Source: Brachyhypopomus gauderio (taxonomy: Eukaryota; Chordata; Actinopteri; Gymnotiformes; Hypopomidae). From it: 64,000 bases of DNA. Below are positions 12,708 through 23,256 of this stretch, piece after piece (within the stretch, counting starts at the first letter, position 1; the number at the start of each line of letters is the position of its first letter). The DNA is taken from contig NC_135220.1 of assembly GCF_052324685.1 (NCBI RefSeq), positions 893,828 through 957,827 of the forward strand, given 5' to 3'. The notes under the pieces were generated by a model. The model was not told the DNA's origin and did no database searches. It was given only the letters and a program-made list of their open reading frames with translations. A program made the translations under genes and the position numbers.

Positions 12708-15700
12708 ATGGCGCAGTAAGTGTTAGTTTACACGGGCTCATATCTTTACCCAAGCTCGTCAGTGGTCTAGTACTGTGGGTAGTAGTAGATAATGTGACGA
12801 GCTAACTGCCCTAGCTGCCATATTTCTTCATTTTGCTACTTGGCTGGCTAGTTTAGAGGAAATGATGGATAAAAGTGTGTAAGAAGTGTGTAGGAAGTGT
12901 GTAAGGAGTGAGTTCAGGGTTGTGATGTCGCTGTTTCTTGTTTCCCCCACTGCACAGAGCGGATATTGCTCTCATTGGTTTAGCAGTGATGGGTCAGAAC
13001 CTGATCCTGAACATGAACGACCATGGCTTTGTTGTAAGTTACTGAATGACAGTTCCCTCTTTTTTTCTTCTTAGAACTTATTGTCTTTTTCAGTTTGTCA
13101 AACTCTTGTGAATGTGTGTTGTGGACGTCTCTCCCAGGTCTGTGCTTACAACAGGACCGTGTCCAAGGTGCACGACTTCTTACAAAATGAAGCGAAAGGC
13201 ACCAAAGTGATCGGCGCCGAGTCTCTGGAGGACATGGTGTCCAAGCTGAAGAGCCCTCGTCGTGTCATACTTCTGGTCAAGGCCGGCCAGGCCGTAGACG
13301 ACTTCATAGACAAACTGGTTAATGTCTGCTTCTGTGGGTCGTCATGCTTGTGTCATTATGTAATCCTTTATTTGAGAAGTCACCCTCAGTCTTTGTTGGT
13401 AGGTTCCTCTTCTCCATCCTGGAGACATCATCATCGACGGGGGCAATTCTGAATACAGAGACACGACGGTGAGTCATGAGAAACAAGCAGAGTCACGCAT
13501 GTATATTTATGTGTGTGTGTGTGTGTCAGTGTACATCAGGGCATGTAAATGGTGTGTGTGTGTGTGTGTGCAGCGACGGTGTCAGAGCCTGAAGGCCAAG
13601 GGCCTGCTGTTTGTGGGCAGTGGGGTCAGTGGAGGAGAGGAGGGAGCCCGCCACGGGCCGTCTCTGATGCCAGGCGGACAACAGGAAGCATGGTGGGGGA
13701 AAATACACCCGTCCAGCCGTGCTCAGAACATGCCGTGCAGTAACGTGGTGACCAGTAAGGTTGACTTTTCTTCAACAGGCCACACATTAAAGACATCTTC
13801 CAGAGCATCGCTGCAAAGGTTGGAACGGGGGAGCCCTGTTGCGACTGGGTGAGTCTTGACCCCTTCGCACACTGAAGGCACTCTTGTGTTTGTGTGCTTT
13901 CTAACAAGCTGATTGCGGTTTGGTTGCACAGGTTGGAGACGAGGGTGCGGGACACTTTGTAAAGATGGTCCATAACGGCATAGAGTATGGAGACATGCAG
14001 CTGATCTGTGAGGCCTACCACCTGATGAAAGATGTTCTGGGAATGGGGCATGACGAGATGGCCCAGGTGAGGCCCGGCCCGCTTCCTTCTTTATTGTGTG
14101 ACCTCGCACACAAGCTATGTTTCCTGGTTGCTCAATTCGTGGGCTAATCAAAGCACCGGTTCTGATGGAAGTGGTGGACGTCGTCCTTCGAGACATTTTC
14201 TGCTCAGGTTCTCGCTGTGTGTCTAAGGCTACATGGCTGGCTTCTTCGTAGGCGTTTGACCGTTGGAATAAAACGGAGCTGGACTCCTTCCTCATCGAGA
14301 TCACCGCCAACATCCTGAAGTACAGGGACGCGGACGGCACTCCCCTGCTGCCCAAAATACGGGACAGCGCAGGGCAGAAGGGCACGGGCAAATGGACGGC
14401 CATCTCCGCCTTGGAATACGGCACACCGGTCACCCTTATTGGTACGTTTTGGCTTTGTCATCTAGTTAGAAGGGGGAAGAGCACGAGTTTGGTTTCATTG
14501 CTGCCTAAGCAGACGAAGGGAAGGTAAACATGAGAGATGGAAAAATCAGAAAGATTAACCTGTCAGTGTGAGTCTGTGAAGGCGCCACACCGCTGTGTCC
14601 CGTCCTTGTTAACGTGACTGCTGAAACGTGGGCTTGGATGTGCAGGTTTAGTTGCACCGTGGTTTATTTATTCATTTATTTTCAGTCCCAACAGACTGCG
14701 TTCCACAGGGAATCCAAGTGATTAGATCACCGTGACACAACAGTTTTGGTCCCCCTGTGAACTCCACCTCATCGGTGTGTCATTGTTTAAAATGACAAAG
14801 TCATGCTTACTCATGTCCATGTGGCTAAGACTGCAGGTGGTGGATGTGGCAAGCAATGCTTTTAGATGATTAATCACTGGTAATTGTATGTGTATTGACA
14901 AAATGTTGGTTAGATTATGCCTGTAAATCCAAGCTGCAAGAAACCCTTTGTAATGATCTTGAGTTCTGCATTCTTATCTCCTTAAGTGACCTTATCTGAG
15001 TATTTAAAGCAAATACATAGCAAAACTAAATACAGTGTCTGTTGTTTGTTAAATGTCTTTATTATGATGTAAATGAAAACCAGATTAGCTAATCCATCAG
15101 ACTCCAAATGTTTCACAACTACTTCTTTTTCTCAGTATACAGTGGCCATTATTTTTTATTTTGGTCTCTTTATCTTTCTAATTCTAATCAACACTTAACA
15201 GAGGTGGCACTGTTGATCTGAGTTAGTGTTAAGTTATGGAGCAGTTCAAATGTAGCGTGTTCTGTCTTTCTTATTTCATGGTTTTTTCATAGGCTCCCCT
15301 GGGCCCAGAATGAATTTTGTAATAATATTGTAATTCATCAGCAGCCAGTAATCTAGCGCTCTGGTCAGGCTGTGTGGGCGCCTGTCTGGAAGTGACACGT
15401 GTGCCTGTGCCGTCCCTCAGGTGAAGCTGTCTTTGCCAGATGTCTCTCCTCTCTGAAGGACGAGAGGGTGCTCGCCAGCAAGAGCCTGAAGGGCCCTCAG
15501 GGGGCCAAGTTTACTGGGGACAAGGACCAGTTTCTCGAAGATATTAGAAAGGTTGGTGCAGCCGTATTAGGCACAGATTTAATTTGCTCTTTATTTCTTG
15601 GTAATTTGAAAGCTTTTGGATTCTGTACAGACTTTTCTTTAGTTTTGCCGTCTCGAGTCTGGACGTTCTGTAGCTTCCGGCTTATTGCGTCTTCATGCCG

Positions 15701-16909
15701 TTGGATCTCCTCCCCCAGGCCCTGTACGCCTCCAAGATCATCTCCTACGCCCAGGGCTTCATGCTTCTGCGGCAGGCGGCGAAGGAGTTCGGCTGGTCGC
15801 TCAACTACGGCGCCATCGCCCTGATGTGGCGAGGCGGCTGCATCATCCGGAGGTACGCTCCTAGATCCAGGGTCAAAGGTCGGGCTAGAGCGTGCTCCGT
15901 AGACACGGAGGAACCCAGATTGGATTCTTTGCTGAGAACAATGTAATGGTGCATGACCACATCGATGTCTGCTCGGTGTTGTAACAGTGGAACCTCACAT
16001 GAGGAAACACGGCTCCTATTTCACTTCCTGGTCAATTTTAGATATACAGGAATCCTGTAATACGGGCGTGTTGTTTCCTGCTGAGCTGACGTGAGCCTGT
16101 GACCGTGTTCGGCGAGGCTCTTGTTTTCTCGGTGAGCCGATACGTAGATGCTCTGCTTCCTTTAGTGTGTTCTTGGGAAAGATCAAGGAGGCGTTTGACC
16201 GAGACTCGGAGCTGCAGAATCTGCTCTTAGATGATTTCTTCACCAACGCTGTGCAAGACTGTCAGGTACGGGAGCTACAACTGTAGAGAATTAAACCCCA
16301 TACATGGCCATCACATCATGGCTATGGTTTTAACTTCTGTATAAAGGTATATGTGTACTTTATAGCTATATACATAACAAAATACCCATATATCACTTCA
16401 CCACCCCTTTTTTAAAGTTCAGAGGCCACTGGAGACCTGATACAAATGCGTTTGCAACTAGATGAGTTATTGTCCGTCTAACTCGTAACGTCCGTCTTTG
16501 GCCCATGCTGCAGGTGTCGTGGCGGCGTGTCGTGAGCACGGGGGTTGAGCTGGGTATCCCCATGCCTTCCTTCACCACGGCACTGTCCTTCTACGACGGC
16601 TACAGGCACGCCATGCTACCAGCCAACCTGCTGCAGGTGAGATCCGCCTGTCCAACACACCGCTGAGTCTACACCGAAGAAAGGGCTTCTGTTACTCGAA
16701 ACGACTGCCGAATCGCCAGCGTTTATGCGCAAAGGACCCACCAAACAGCAAAAGATGTGATAACGGTTGTTCAATATTTTGCACTACAGGCTCAGAGGGA
16801 CTACTTTGGAGCCCACACGTACGAGCTGCTGTCAGATCCTGGGCACTTCATCCACACCAACTGGACAGGCCATGGAGGGAATGTATCCTCCACTTCTTAC
16901 AATGCCTAA
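12708..16909 (+). CDS. pgd: pgd, 6-phosphogluconate dehydrogenase (decarboxylating)
   Basis: This cytosolic enzyme of the oxidative pentose phosphate pathway oxidises 6-phosphogluconate to ribulose 5-phosphate and CO2 while making NADPH. Coding exons: 12708-12715, 12958-13033, 13138-13317, 13403-13468, 13574-13692, 13779-13848, 13932-14066, 14252-14441, 15421-15551, 15719-15852, 16166-16265, 16514-16636, 16790-16909. They total 1,452 bases and give 483 aa, equal to the human protein. The start [15 protein letters not shown] carries the NADP-binding GLAVMG loop at residues 10-15. [11 protein letters not shown] and [15 protein letters not shown] follow; in the latter the catalytic Lys is residue 184 and the Glu is 191. 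The end is NWTGHGG then SSTSYNA. Exon 1 holds only eight coding bases. The acceptor of exon 13574 directly follows a (TG)n run, and the donor at 15552 is GTTGGT. Confidence 0.97.
13508..13573 (+). repeat. (TG)n tracts abutting the pgd exon 5 acceptor
   Basis: One TG run at 13511-13526 and a second at 13552-13571 run directly into CAG at 13571-13573, so the 3' splice site of exon 13574-13692 has alternating TG in place of a normal pyrimidine tract. UG repeats in this position are known TDP-43 binding elements (for example CFTR exon 9). Confidence 0.85.
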
Positions 16910-17280
16910 GCGAAGGAGTCCTGCTCCACCAGAGGGCGATGTTGTACAAGAACATGGGACCAGGGCCCCTGAGCAAGACACATTCCTCTTTGTGCTTTGA
17001 ACCTGTAATACAGCCCTACCTGAACTTTAGTTAAGGGTTTTATGACCTATCAAAGTAATGAAGAGTTCTGTATTTGATGGAACACTACCATGTGTACACA
17101 ATTTGCAAATTCTTCCTCTTTCTGAAAGTAGTGAACTGCATAGAGCCCTATGCCACATACACTGTAAGGTTCAAGTGTATTACTGGTTATTTTGTCCCAG
17201 AGTCGATAGCACTGACCATAGATTACGGTTTACTATTGTACTGTATTGGCCTAAATAAAGAGTCCAATCTTTCATTAGCT
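16910..17280 (+). other. pgd 3' untranslated region
   Basis: Runs from the stop to an AATAAA at 17254-17259. A CTCF-like CCACCAGAGGGCGA (one mismatch to the core) lies at 16926-16939, immediately after the stop codon. Confidence 0.7.
17254..17259 (+). terminator. pgd polyadenylation signal
   Basis: AATAAA 345 bases after the pgd stop, the first such signal in the 3' flank. Confidence 0.65.
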
Positions 17281-18536
17281 TTGGTCCACTTCATTTGCCT
17301 GTCTACAGTAAATCAGATTCACAATTGTATTTTGTATAAGCATATTTAACTGTCAACAGAGATTTTCTTATTAAAAGGGAGAATTGTGTTTTTAGATGCT
17401 TCACTAACTTGGAGAATACATCACCGGATTGCTAAGGACCAGTGCAGACTACTCTCACTCTTGTTGGTAAGCAGGTTGTTCCCATGAAGCTACTGTGTTG
17501 ATTTTTAACAGTCCAAATCGAGCCAGACAGTCATATTTTGAAGTTTTGGGCCTATTCCATGATATTGAAAATATTTGGTTATTTGTTAACACAATTTAAC
17601 TAATGTAATTTAACATTGTAAATTGTGTATGAGCTAATGAGGAATGTTAGTACATGGAGATCTTAAACCCAGCAGTGCTTTGGCCCTGAGAGGAGGGACA
17701 CTGATGCTCAGAGCATTCAGACTGAACTCTGTTGCCTCTCACAGGTGTATATATAGGTTAAAATGTGCTAAGGCATAAGGTGTAATCCATACATATTCAC
17801 ATATTATCAATTGCACCACAAGACAGGAAACGTTCAAGATAAAATAATACAAACCTGTAATTCACCCTTTTCCACTAGCGTTATGTGAAGGCAGGGTTTC
17901 ATGGAAAAGGAACCACTTAATAGTTTACATTCACTGTGTAAATGTAGTTTAGAAACAAGAAAATTAGGCAATCTTGGTTTCAACAGCCCAGTGCACAATG
18001 CACAGTGTTTGTCATATATGTGTGAACAGTACATCTGAAACGCTTGGACATTCCTACAGAAGCACAGGACTGCAGTGGTGATCGGCTAGATATGTTTGTT
18101 TTTACTGGGGGGTTACTGGAATGGGAATATGGAGGAAAGTTGCTTAATCTTTTGATCAAATAATGTTTTGGTTATGCTGTTATAAAATTCATAACATTCT
18201 GAGAAATATTACATTGTTTATACTACTCCCTAGTCTTCATTGTGTATACAGTGATTGCATAATGAAGATGAAAAGTTGATGAATTTAACTGAGCTGGAGT
18301 AAGTTAACCAACAGGTTGCAGACAAATCTTTGTTTGTCTTGAAAAGTAGCACAGGTGCGAGGTGAACAAAGAGCCTTTGTAATGCACAAAAACCTCCCAC
18401 GCTCCAAATCTAAGACACTTGGACAAAAACAAATGCATACTGCATGAGTAGGGAAAAACCAACTGACTTTTTTCCCTAAACCATGTCCGACTGAAGCACA
18501 GAAGGGTGAAAAGCACGAGAACAGAAAGAATGGTTA

Positions 18537-18577
<41 letters not shown>

Positions 18578-19891
18578 CCACTACATCCTCACGACCCCCC
18601 CACTGGCTGTCCTTCACTGGCTCAGGTGCCAATGCCATTTCTGGCTTTCGCCATGAAAGCATCGACCACCACTGAATTCCAGGAAGGATCTGTATTAAGT
18701 GCAGGACTCAAATACCACCCAGAGCACAAAACGTGTAAGCTGGATGGGTAATTAAATTCAGGTATATGAATGACTACAGGACTACATCCCTGGCCTTATC
18801 TCCTCACGTGCACGTGCGATATGAAGGCCCTCGCAGCCACCAGTGACGAGCATGCGGCTACCTGACGTCCCCGCAGCACAACAGCAGGTCGAGTGCACTT
18901 CAGCTCACATAGCACTGTCTGCCATTTAATCCTACGATGATAAGATGTCTCCTTCCATTCACATAAAGTGTGTCGGGTTCACCATCATGTCGTGTGTGTG
19001 TCCCCCCCTCCCGGGCTCTGTTGTGTAAAAAAAAAACGTCTCTGTAATTACAACCCACTTCGAGAAAGAGGAACGTGGCATATTCCTAATGAAGGCGAAC
19101 GCTACAGAGAGGATACAGCAGGACCTGGCAGCTTTACAATGGCACTTGGCTGAGAGCACGCGGGGGTGGTGCTGAATCATCTCGGATTGCTCCAGCATGT
19201 GGACCACCGTTTGCAGTAAGTGGACACCCTCTCCACTGCCCTGCCCATCAATTATGCATGGACTGCACTGAAGGGAGAGGCAGTCTGGCGAACAATGAGG
19301 GCTCGTGAGTTTCAGTTGCAGCAGCTTCCTCTGTGATATGACTAAGAGCTTCTGGTGTGTGTATGTATATTATCTTAAAAGCATGATTTTTTTTATCGCT
19401 TTGCATGTCTTCTTGCATTCAGTCTGGGAGGGGACACCATCATTGTTTGAATGTGCGTCATATATTCGGCTAAAGGCTTTCATCGCTTTAAAAAATGTAT
19501 TATTATTACTTATTATTTTGAGTGTTGAAATATTAAACCCTGTTAAAAATAGTCAATGAGCAACAATGAAAAACTGGTGTAGCAACATTCTCAATCTACA
19601 TGTTAGATTAGTGCATATCAAAACGTATCGACAGCAAGTAGACACATTAAGTTAGTGTATTTGAGACTGGAGGATTGTAAATGAATTGCAACGTTATATA
19701 TACGAACAGCAAAACAGAAATGTCATTTTTAGAGTACATGAAAAGTCGGCTTTGATCTGATTAGTGCTAAGCCTGTTAATTTTCTTCATTACCTGTGGGC
19801 TGCGTCAGTGGCCCTTGTGAATGCCCGATAAAGCATGCGTCTGGGTGGCAGAGCAGATCCCCGTGGAGCAGGAGACGGTGGCACGCTCGTC
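17281..19891. other. Intergenic region between pgd and the cortistatin-type gene
   Basis: AT-rich with no supportable gene. In human, CENPS lies between PGD and CORT; I see no CENPS exon here. Before the cort ATG there is a TATA-like stretch near 19695-19701, a homeodomain-type CTGATTAG near 19757, and TGCGTCAG at 19801-19808, which contains the CGTCA half of a cAMP-response element. Which of these is the working promoter cannot be told from sequence. Confidence 0.6.
18545..18576. repeat. (TG)n microsatellite
   Basis: About 16 uninterrupted TG units in the pgd-cort intergenic region. Confidence 0.9.
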
Positions 19892-20357
19892 ATGAAGGTG
19901 CTGCTAGGTCTGGTCCCTGTGCTTCTGATCACTTGGGGCACGTCTGGAACTGCAGCTCTGCCTGTCCAGGAGAAGCTACCGCACAGCAATGAGGTGAGTC
20001 TACACCATCACCTTCTTCTTCTTCAATGTAGTGGTTAATACAGACCTGCTGAAGTTCGGTCATCAGCCATCATGGGGGGGGGGGGGGGGGGGATAGATAT
20101 TTGTTTTGCACATTAAGTCATGGAGAGTTCAAAAGATCTCCATTTCTCAGGTTCTGACAAAAGAATACAAGGAGCTGCTGTTGAAGGTCCTGACGGAGCT
20201 GGCTGAGTTGAACATGACAGCTAAAGACCTAGGAGCCGTGGACATGGAGCAGCTGTTGAGTGGAAAGTTGGGTGAGAAGTTCATGCTTGGCCTGTCACCT
20301 GCCCGGGAGAAGTCCCCGTGCAAGAACTTCTTCTGGAAGACCTTCTCTTCATGCTAA
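19892..20357 (+). CDS. cort: Cortistatin / somatostatin-2 type prohormone
   Basis: A secreted neuropeptide precursor acting on somatostatin receptors. Two coding exons, 19892-19993 and 20151-20357, give 102 aa; the intron sits at phase 0 and holds a G19 run (20074-20092). I start at MKVLLGLVPVLLITW because it opens a clear signal peptide ending near GTSGTAA; an in-frame ATG at 19835 would add 19 polar residues in front. The middle (VLTKEYKELLLKVLTELAEL) is the amphipathic propeptide typical of the family. The C-terminal 14 residues, 89-102, are SPCKNFFWKTFSSC, with the cysteine pair (C91, C102) and FFWK core. Pro at peptide position 2 marks the cortistatin/SS2 lineage. Two oddities: Ser replaces the Thr common at position 12 in fish, and the residues before the peptide are AREK, with no dibasic pair. 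Synteny next to pgd agrees with human CORT. Confidence 0.93.
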
Positions 20358-20640
20358 CGTATCCAGAGTGAACAATGTCTCCTTGAATCTGGTCTTCTAT
20401 ACCTTACATAACTAAGAATAGCCGATTTCCAAATCACAAGTATTAATAAACATTTAAGGAATGTCTGAGGTGTATGTCTCAGAAATGTTTTGAAAACACT
20501 TCTAAAATATGTAACATTATATTGCTTAGACTTCAGATTTTGCATGTTAAAATGATTTTTAAAAGCAATTTGACACCCTAAAGAAGTTACATACTATAAA
20601 ATACTTTGTAAATGGCCTGCAATAAAAATATCTAGTTATC
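20358..20640 (+). other. cort 3' untranslated region with AATAAA signals
   Basis: AATAAA at 20445-20450 and 20622-20627 mark two possible 3' ends 90-270 bases after the stop. Confidence 0.6.
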
Positions 20641-22010
20641 CTATTACAATAATTATGCAAAATTATTTTTGGGAATTTTTATTTTGGTAATTAGAAATGT
20701 TTCAGGAATGCTTACATGCCACTAACCGTTAACAGCCTTCAGAGTTTGCTTTGTTAGCATCATTAAACTTACCAATACTACTGATGATAAACTCAAAACC
20801 TGCCATACAGTGAACTTCCTGATTAAACTTTTCAAGCAGACCTTTGAAGGCTGTTGAATTTTGTGACACTTTGTATTTATAAGCACATCATCTTAATTTG
20901 GAACAACTTGGGGGGAAAACCAGAGAACACCACTTTGAAAATGTGTTCCTGACGGTCATGTAGGATATGGACCACCTAATTCAGGTTAACGTCAAAGGCA
21001 TACCTCAGACTACACATGCACTTAAAAGACTCTCGGCCATGTTACATGAGCCCTATAACTTGCATGGTAAACATTATCCTTGATATCCTACGTTATCCTC
21101 GTTAGTCACGTCCATGTCTCGTTTCTCACCTGCCTATCCCAACACACAGCCAAATGTAAACCTAAAAGTTAACAACTCTAAAGGTAAAAACAGTTGATTG
21201 TAAAATTAAATGTTTATTTTACACTTTAAGTGACTAAAATGGAACTTAAGGATAGGATTTAAAACACAGTGATATGATTCCTATGGGCCTGTTTATTGGG
21301 TATTACCAGAGATGCAGGTCATTGACTACTTATGCCCCAGTAAAGCCCAAACATTTCACAAAACCCTTACGTTCTATACATTTCACCTATGACAGAAATG
21401 AATAAGCTACAGTTTATAAAAAGGCCTTCCACGTCCAGTGAAATCCGACCACTTAAAATTACAATTGCTAGGCCTGCAATTTGACAGCTTAACAAAAACA
21501 AAACAAACAAAATAGCAAGAGAAATTAGTCTGGCATTAAACAATACATAAAATGAATAGCATGAAGGACTTTTTTTTTTAAACCAGATAATCATTTGAAA
21601 TGGGACTGAGGGGATCAGGCATTCTTCCATAAACAAAAAAACAAACAAACAAAAAAAAGAAAATAAAATATTGCCTTTAATTTTGGATTGGGTTTCTTTA
21701 GGCATGTGATCCAGCCAATTTGTAATTGTCCATTTAAATTTCAATAGGGATTCCAGGGATCCTGTTACAGTGAAGTGAAGAAGTCCCTTTTTCAGGTCTA
21801 AGGCATTCAGCAGCAGCTCCCCAGTTGAACTGTGTTGGGGCCGCCAACACTACACCTTCAGTCTTCCGCGTCCCCAAAACTGACTTCACTCTGGGTTCTG
21901 ATGTAAACCTGGGCCAGCCGAGTCCAAGGTCCCTATACATGCGAATTAAATAAGTTTTTGCAATGCAATTAATTTTTGTAGCAATCAAAAATACGCCACT
22001 GTCAAACACC
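20641..22010. other. Convergent intergenic region between cort (+) and tardbp (-)
   Basis: About 1.4 kb of AT-rich sequence with A/AC-rich simple stretches near 21490-21660. I see no gene. The open frame on the minus strand at 21367-21744 is AT-rich and hydrophobic with no family resemblance. TTTATT (minus AATAAA) near 21290 could serve a longer tardbp 3' UTR. Confidence 0.5.
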
Positions 22011-23256
22011 TAGTCAAATTAGCTTTATTTGAGAGTTCCCTTTGATTCACAAAACATATATAAAATGCATTCAGAACACTTAACAAACGCAAAAGTATCT
22101 ATAGGGATTCTTCAACTCCCACCGCCACAACAGCCCTCGAGTCACTCAGCCCACGTTCTCTGCCACACATGCCAACTCCCCACTCCACATGTTCACACGG
22201 AGGTCAGTAACAGGGTGAAGATAGAACACACACACCATACAAGCATTCACAACAGATAGTATAGCAAGTATACAAATATTTAAGATTTTAATCTAAACAT
22301 TCCACTACATACATATACGTGTTTGTTTATATATATAATCTATCTATATTATATATATATAACTTTCACGCTAACTAAATAAGCTTGATTTAAATGAGAA
22401 AAAGGATGAAGTCAGATCAACAGAGGAACAAGGATGCAACCAATGTCCATTTGATGGCGCTACAGAACACACGGGGCTGCTGCTCACACTCGCTCACACA
22501 GCTTCTTCCCACATCTTGCAGTCATCTTGTTTTCATCGCACAAACCAGCTCTTTTCACACTTGCGTTCACGTTCTCTCAGTCCGTTCGCTCATTCAGTCT
22601 CGCACTCGGGGCGCACCATCAATCGACCACCTCACTCGTTCTCAAAGCCACACAACATCGGACAGATTCATCCACGGAAAAAGGGGAGAAAAAAAGACAA
22701 CACCCACCGTCTAACACAGTAAATGCAGAGTGAAGCTGTGTTCTTTGATGGCAAAGCATTTACACATGGGAAGAAGGGTACTGATACTGAGATCGCTCGA
22801 ACATTGCGGCCAACGAGGGGCTTCTTCCCGGGAAATTGGAAAAGAGGTGGTGAACTGTAGAAGAAATTTATGAAGGCTTGACCAAAAACTTCAAACAAAA
22901 ACAATTTCACACACTACAACTCAAAAGTCAGGTTCAAAACAAAGCATCTCTAAACATGACTGAGAGGGCACTGACACTATGATGCTCGACATTTCAGTTG
23001 TTAGTACCCACAACATGAGATCACATTTTAGCTAAAGTAATCGATGAAAACAAATTTTCTTGTTCATACCACTCATGACCCTGCCCCCCTCCCCTCCGAC
23101 TAAGATTTTAGAGAACTAGCTCAATATATAATCAACCTTCAGTATTTCTTTTCCCTCTAAACAAAAATGAAAAGTAAATCTAAATCCAAGAAATCAAATA
23201 TCTGGCTACAAACTTCTCAAAATACTTACCACACAAGAGAAACAAAAAGTAAGCCT
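22011..23256 (-). other. tardbp 3' untranslated region with a strong splice donor and UG repeat
   Basis: Follows the tardbp stop on the minus strand down to an AATAAA (plus-strand TTTATT, 22024-22029). On the minus strand a consensus donor G/GTAAGT starts at 23229, 28 bases after the stop, and a GUGUGUGU element lies at 22225-22237. TARDBP is known to control its own mRNA by splicing a 3'-UTR intron when TDP-43 binds there; these elements fit such a switch. The matching acceptor was not pinned down. Confidence 0.55.
22024..22029 (-). terminator. tardbp polyadenylation signal
   Basis: AATAAA on the minus strand, 1.23 kb after the stop. Other candidates lie further on. Confidence 0.45.

Noticed and set aside
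13469-13852. Plus-strand 127-residue frame with VCVCV start
   Set aside because: Reads through the TG repeat and two pgd exons in mixed frames.
17281-19891. Expected cenps between pgd and cort
   Set aside because: Looked for histone-fold exons on both strands and found none.
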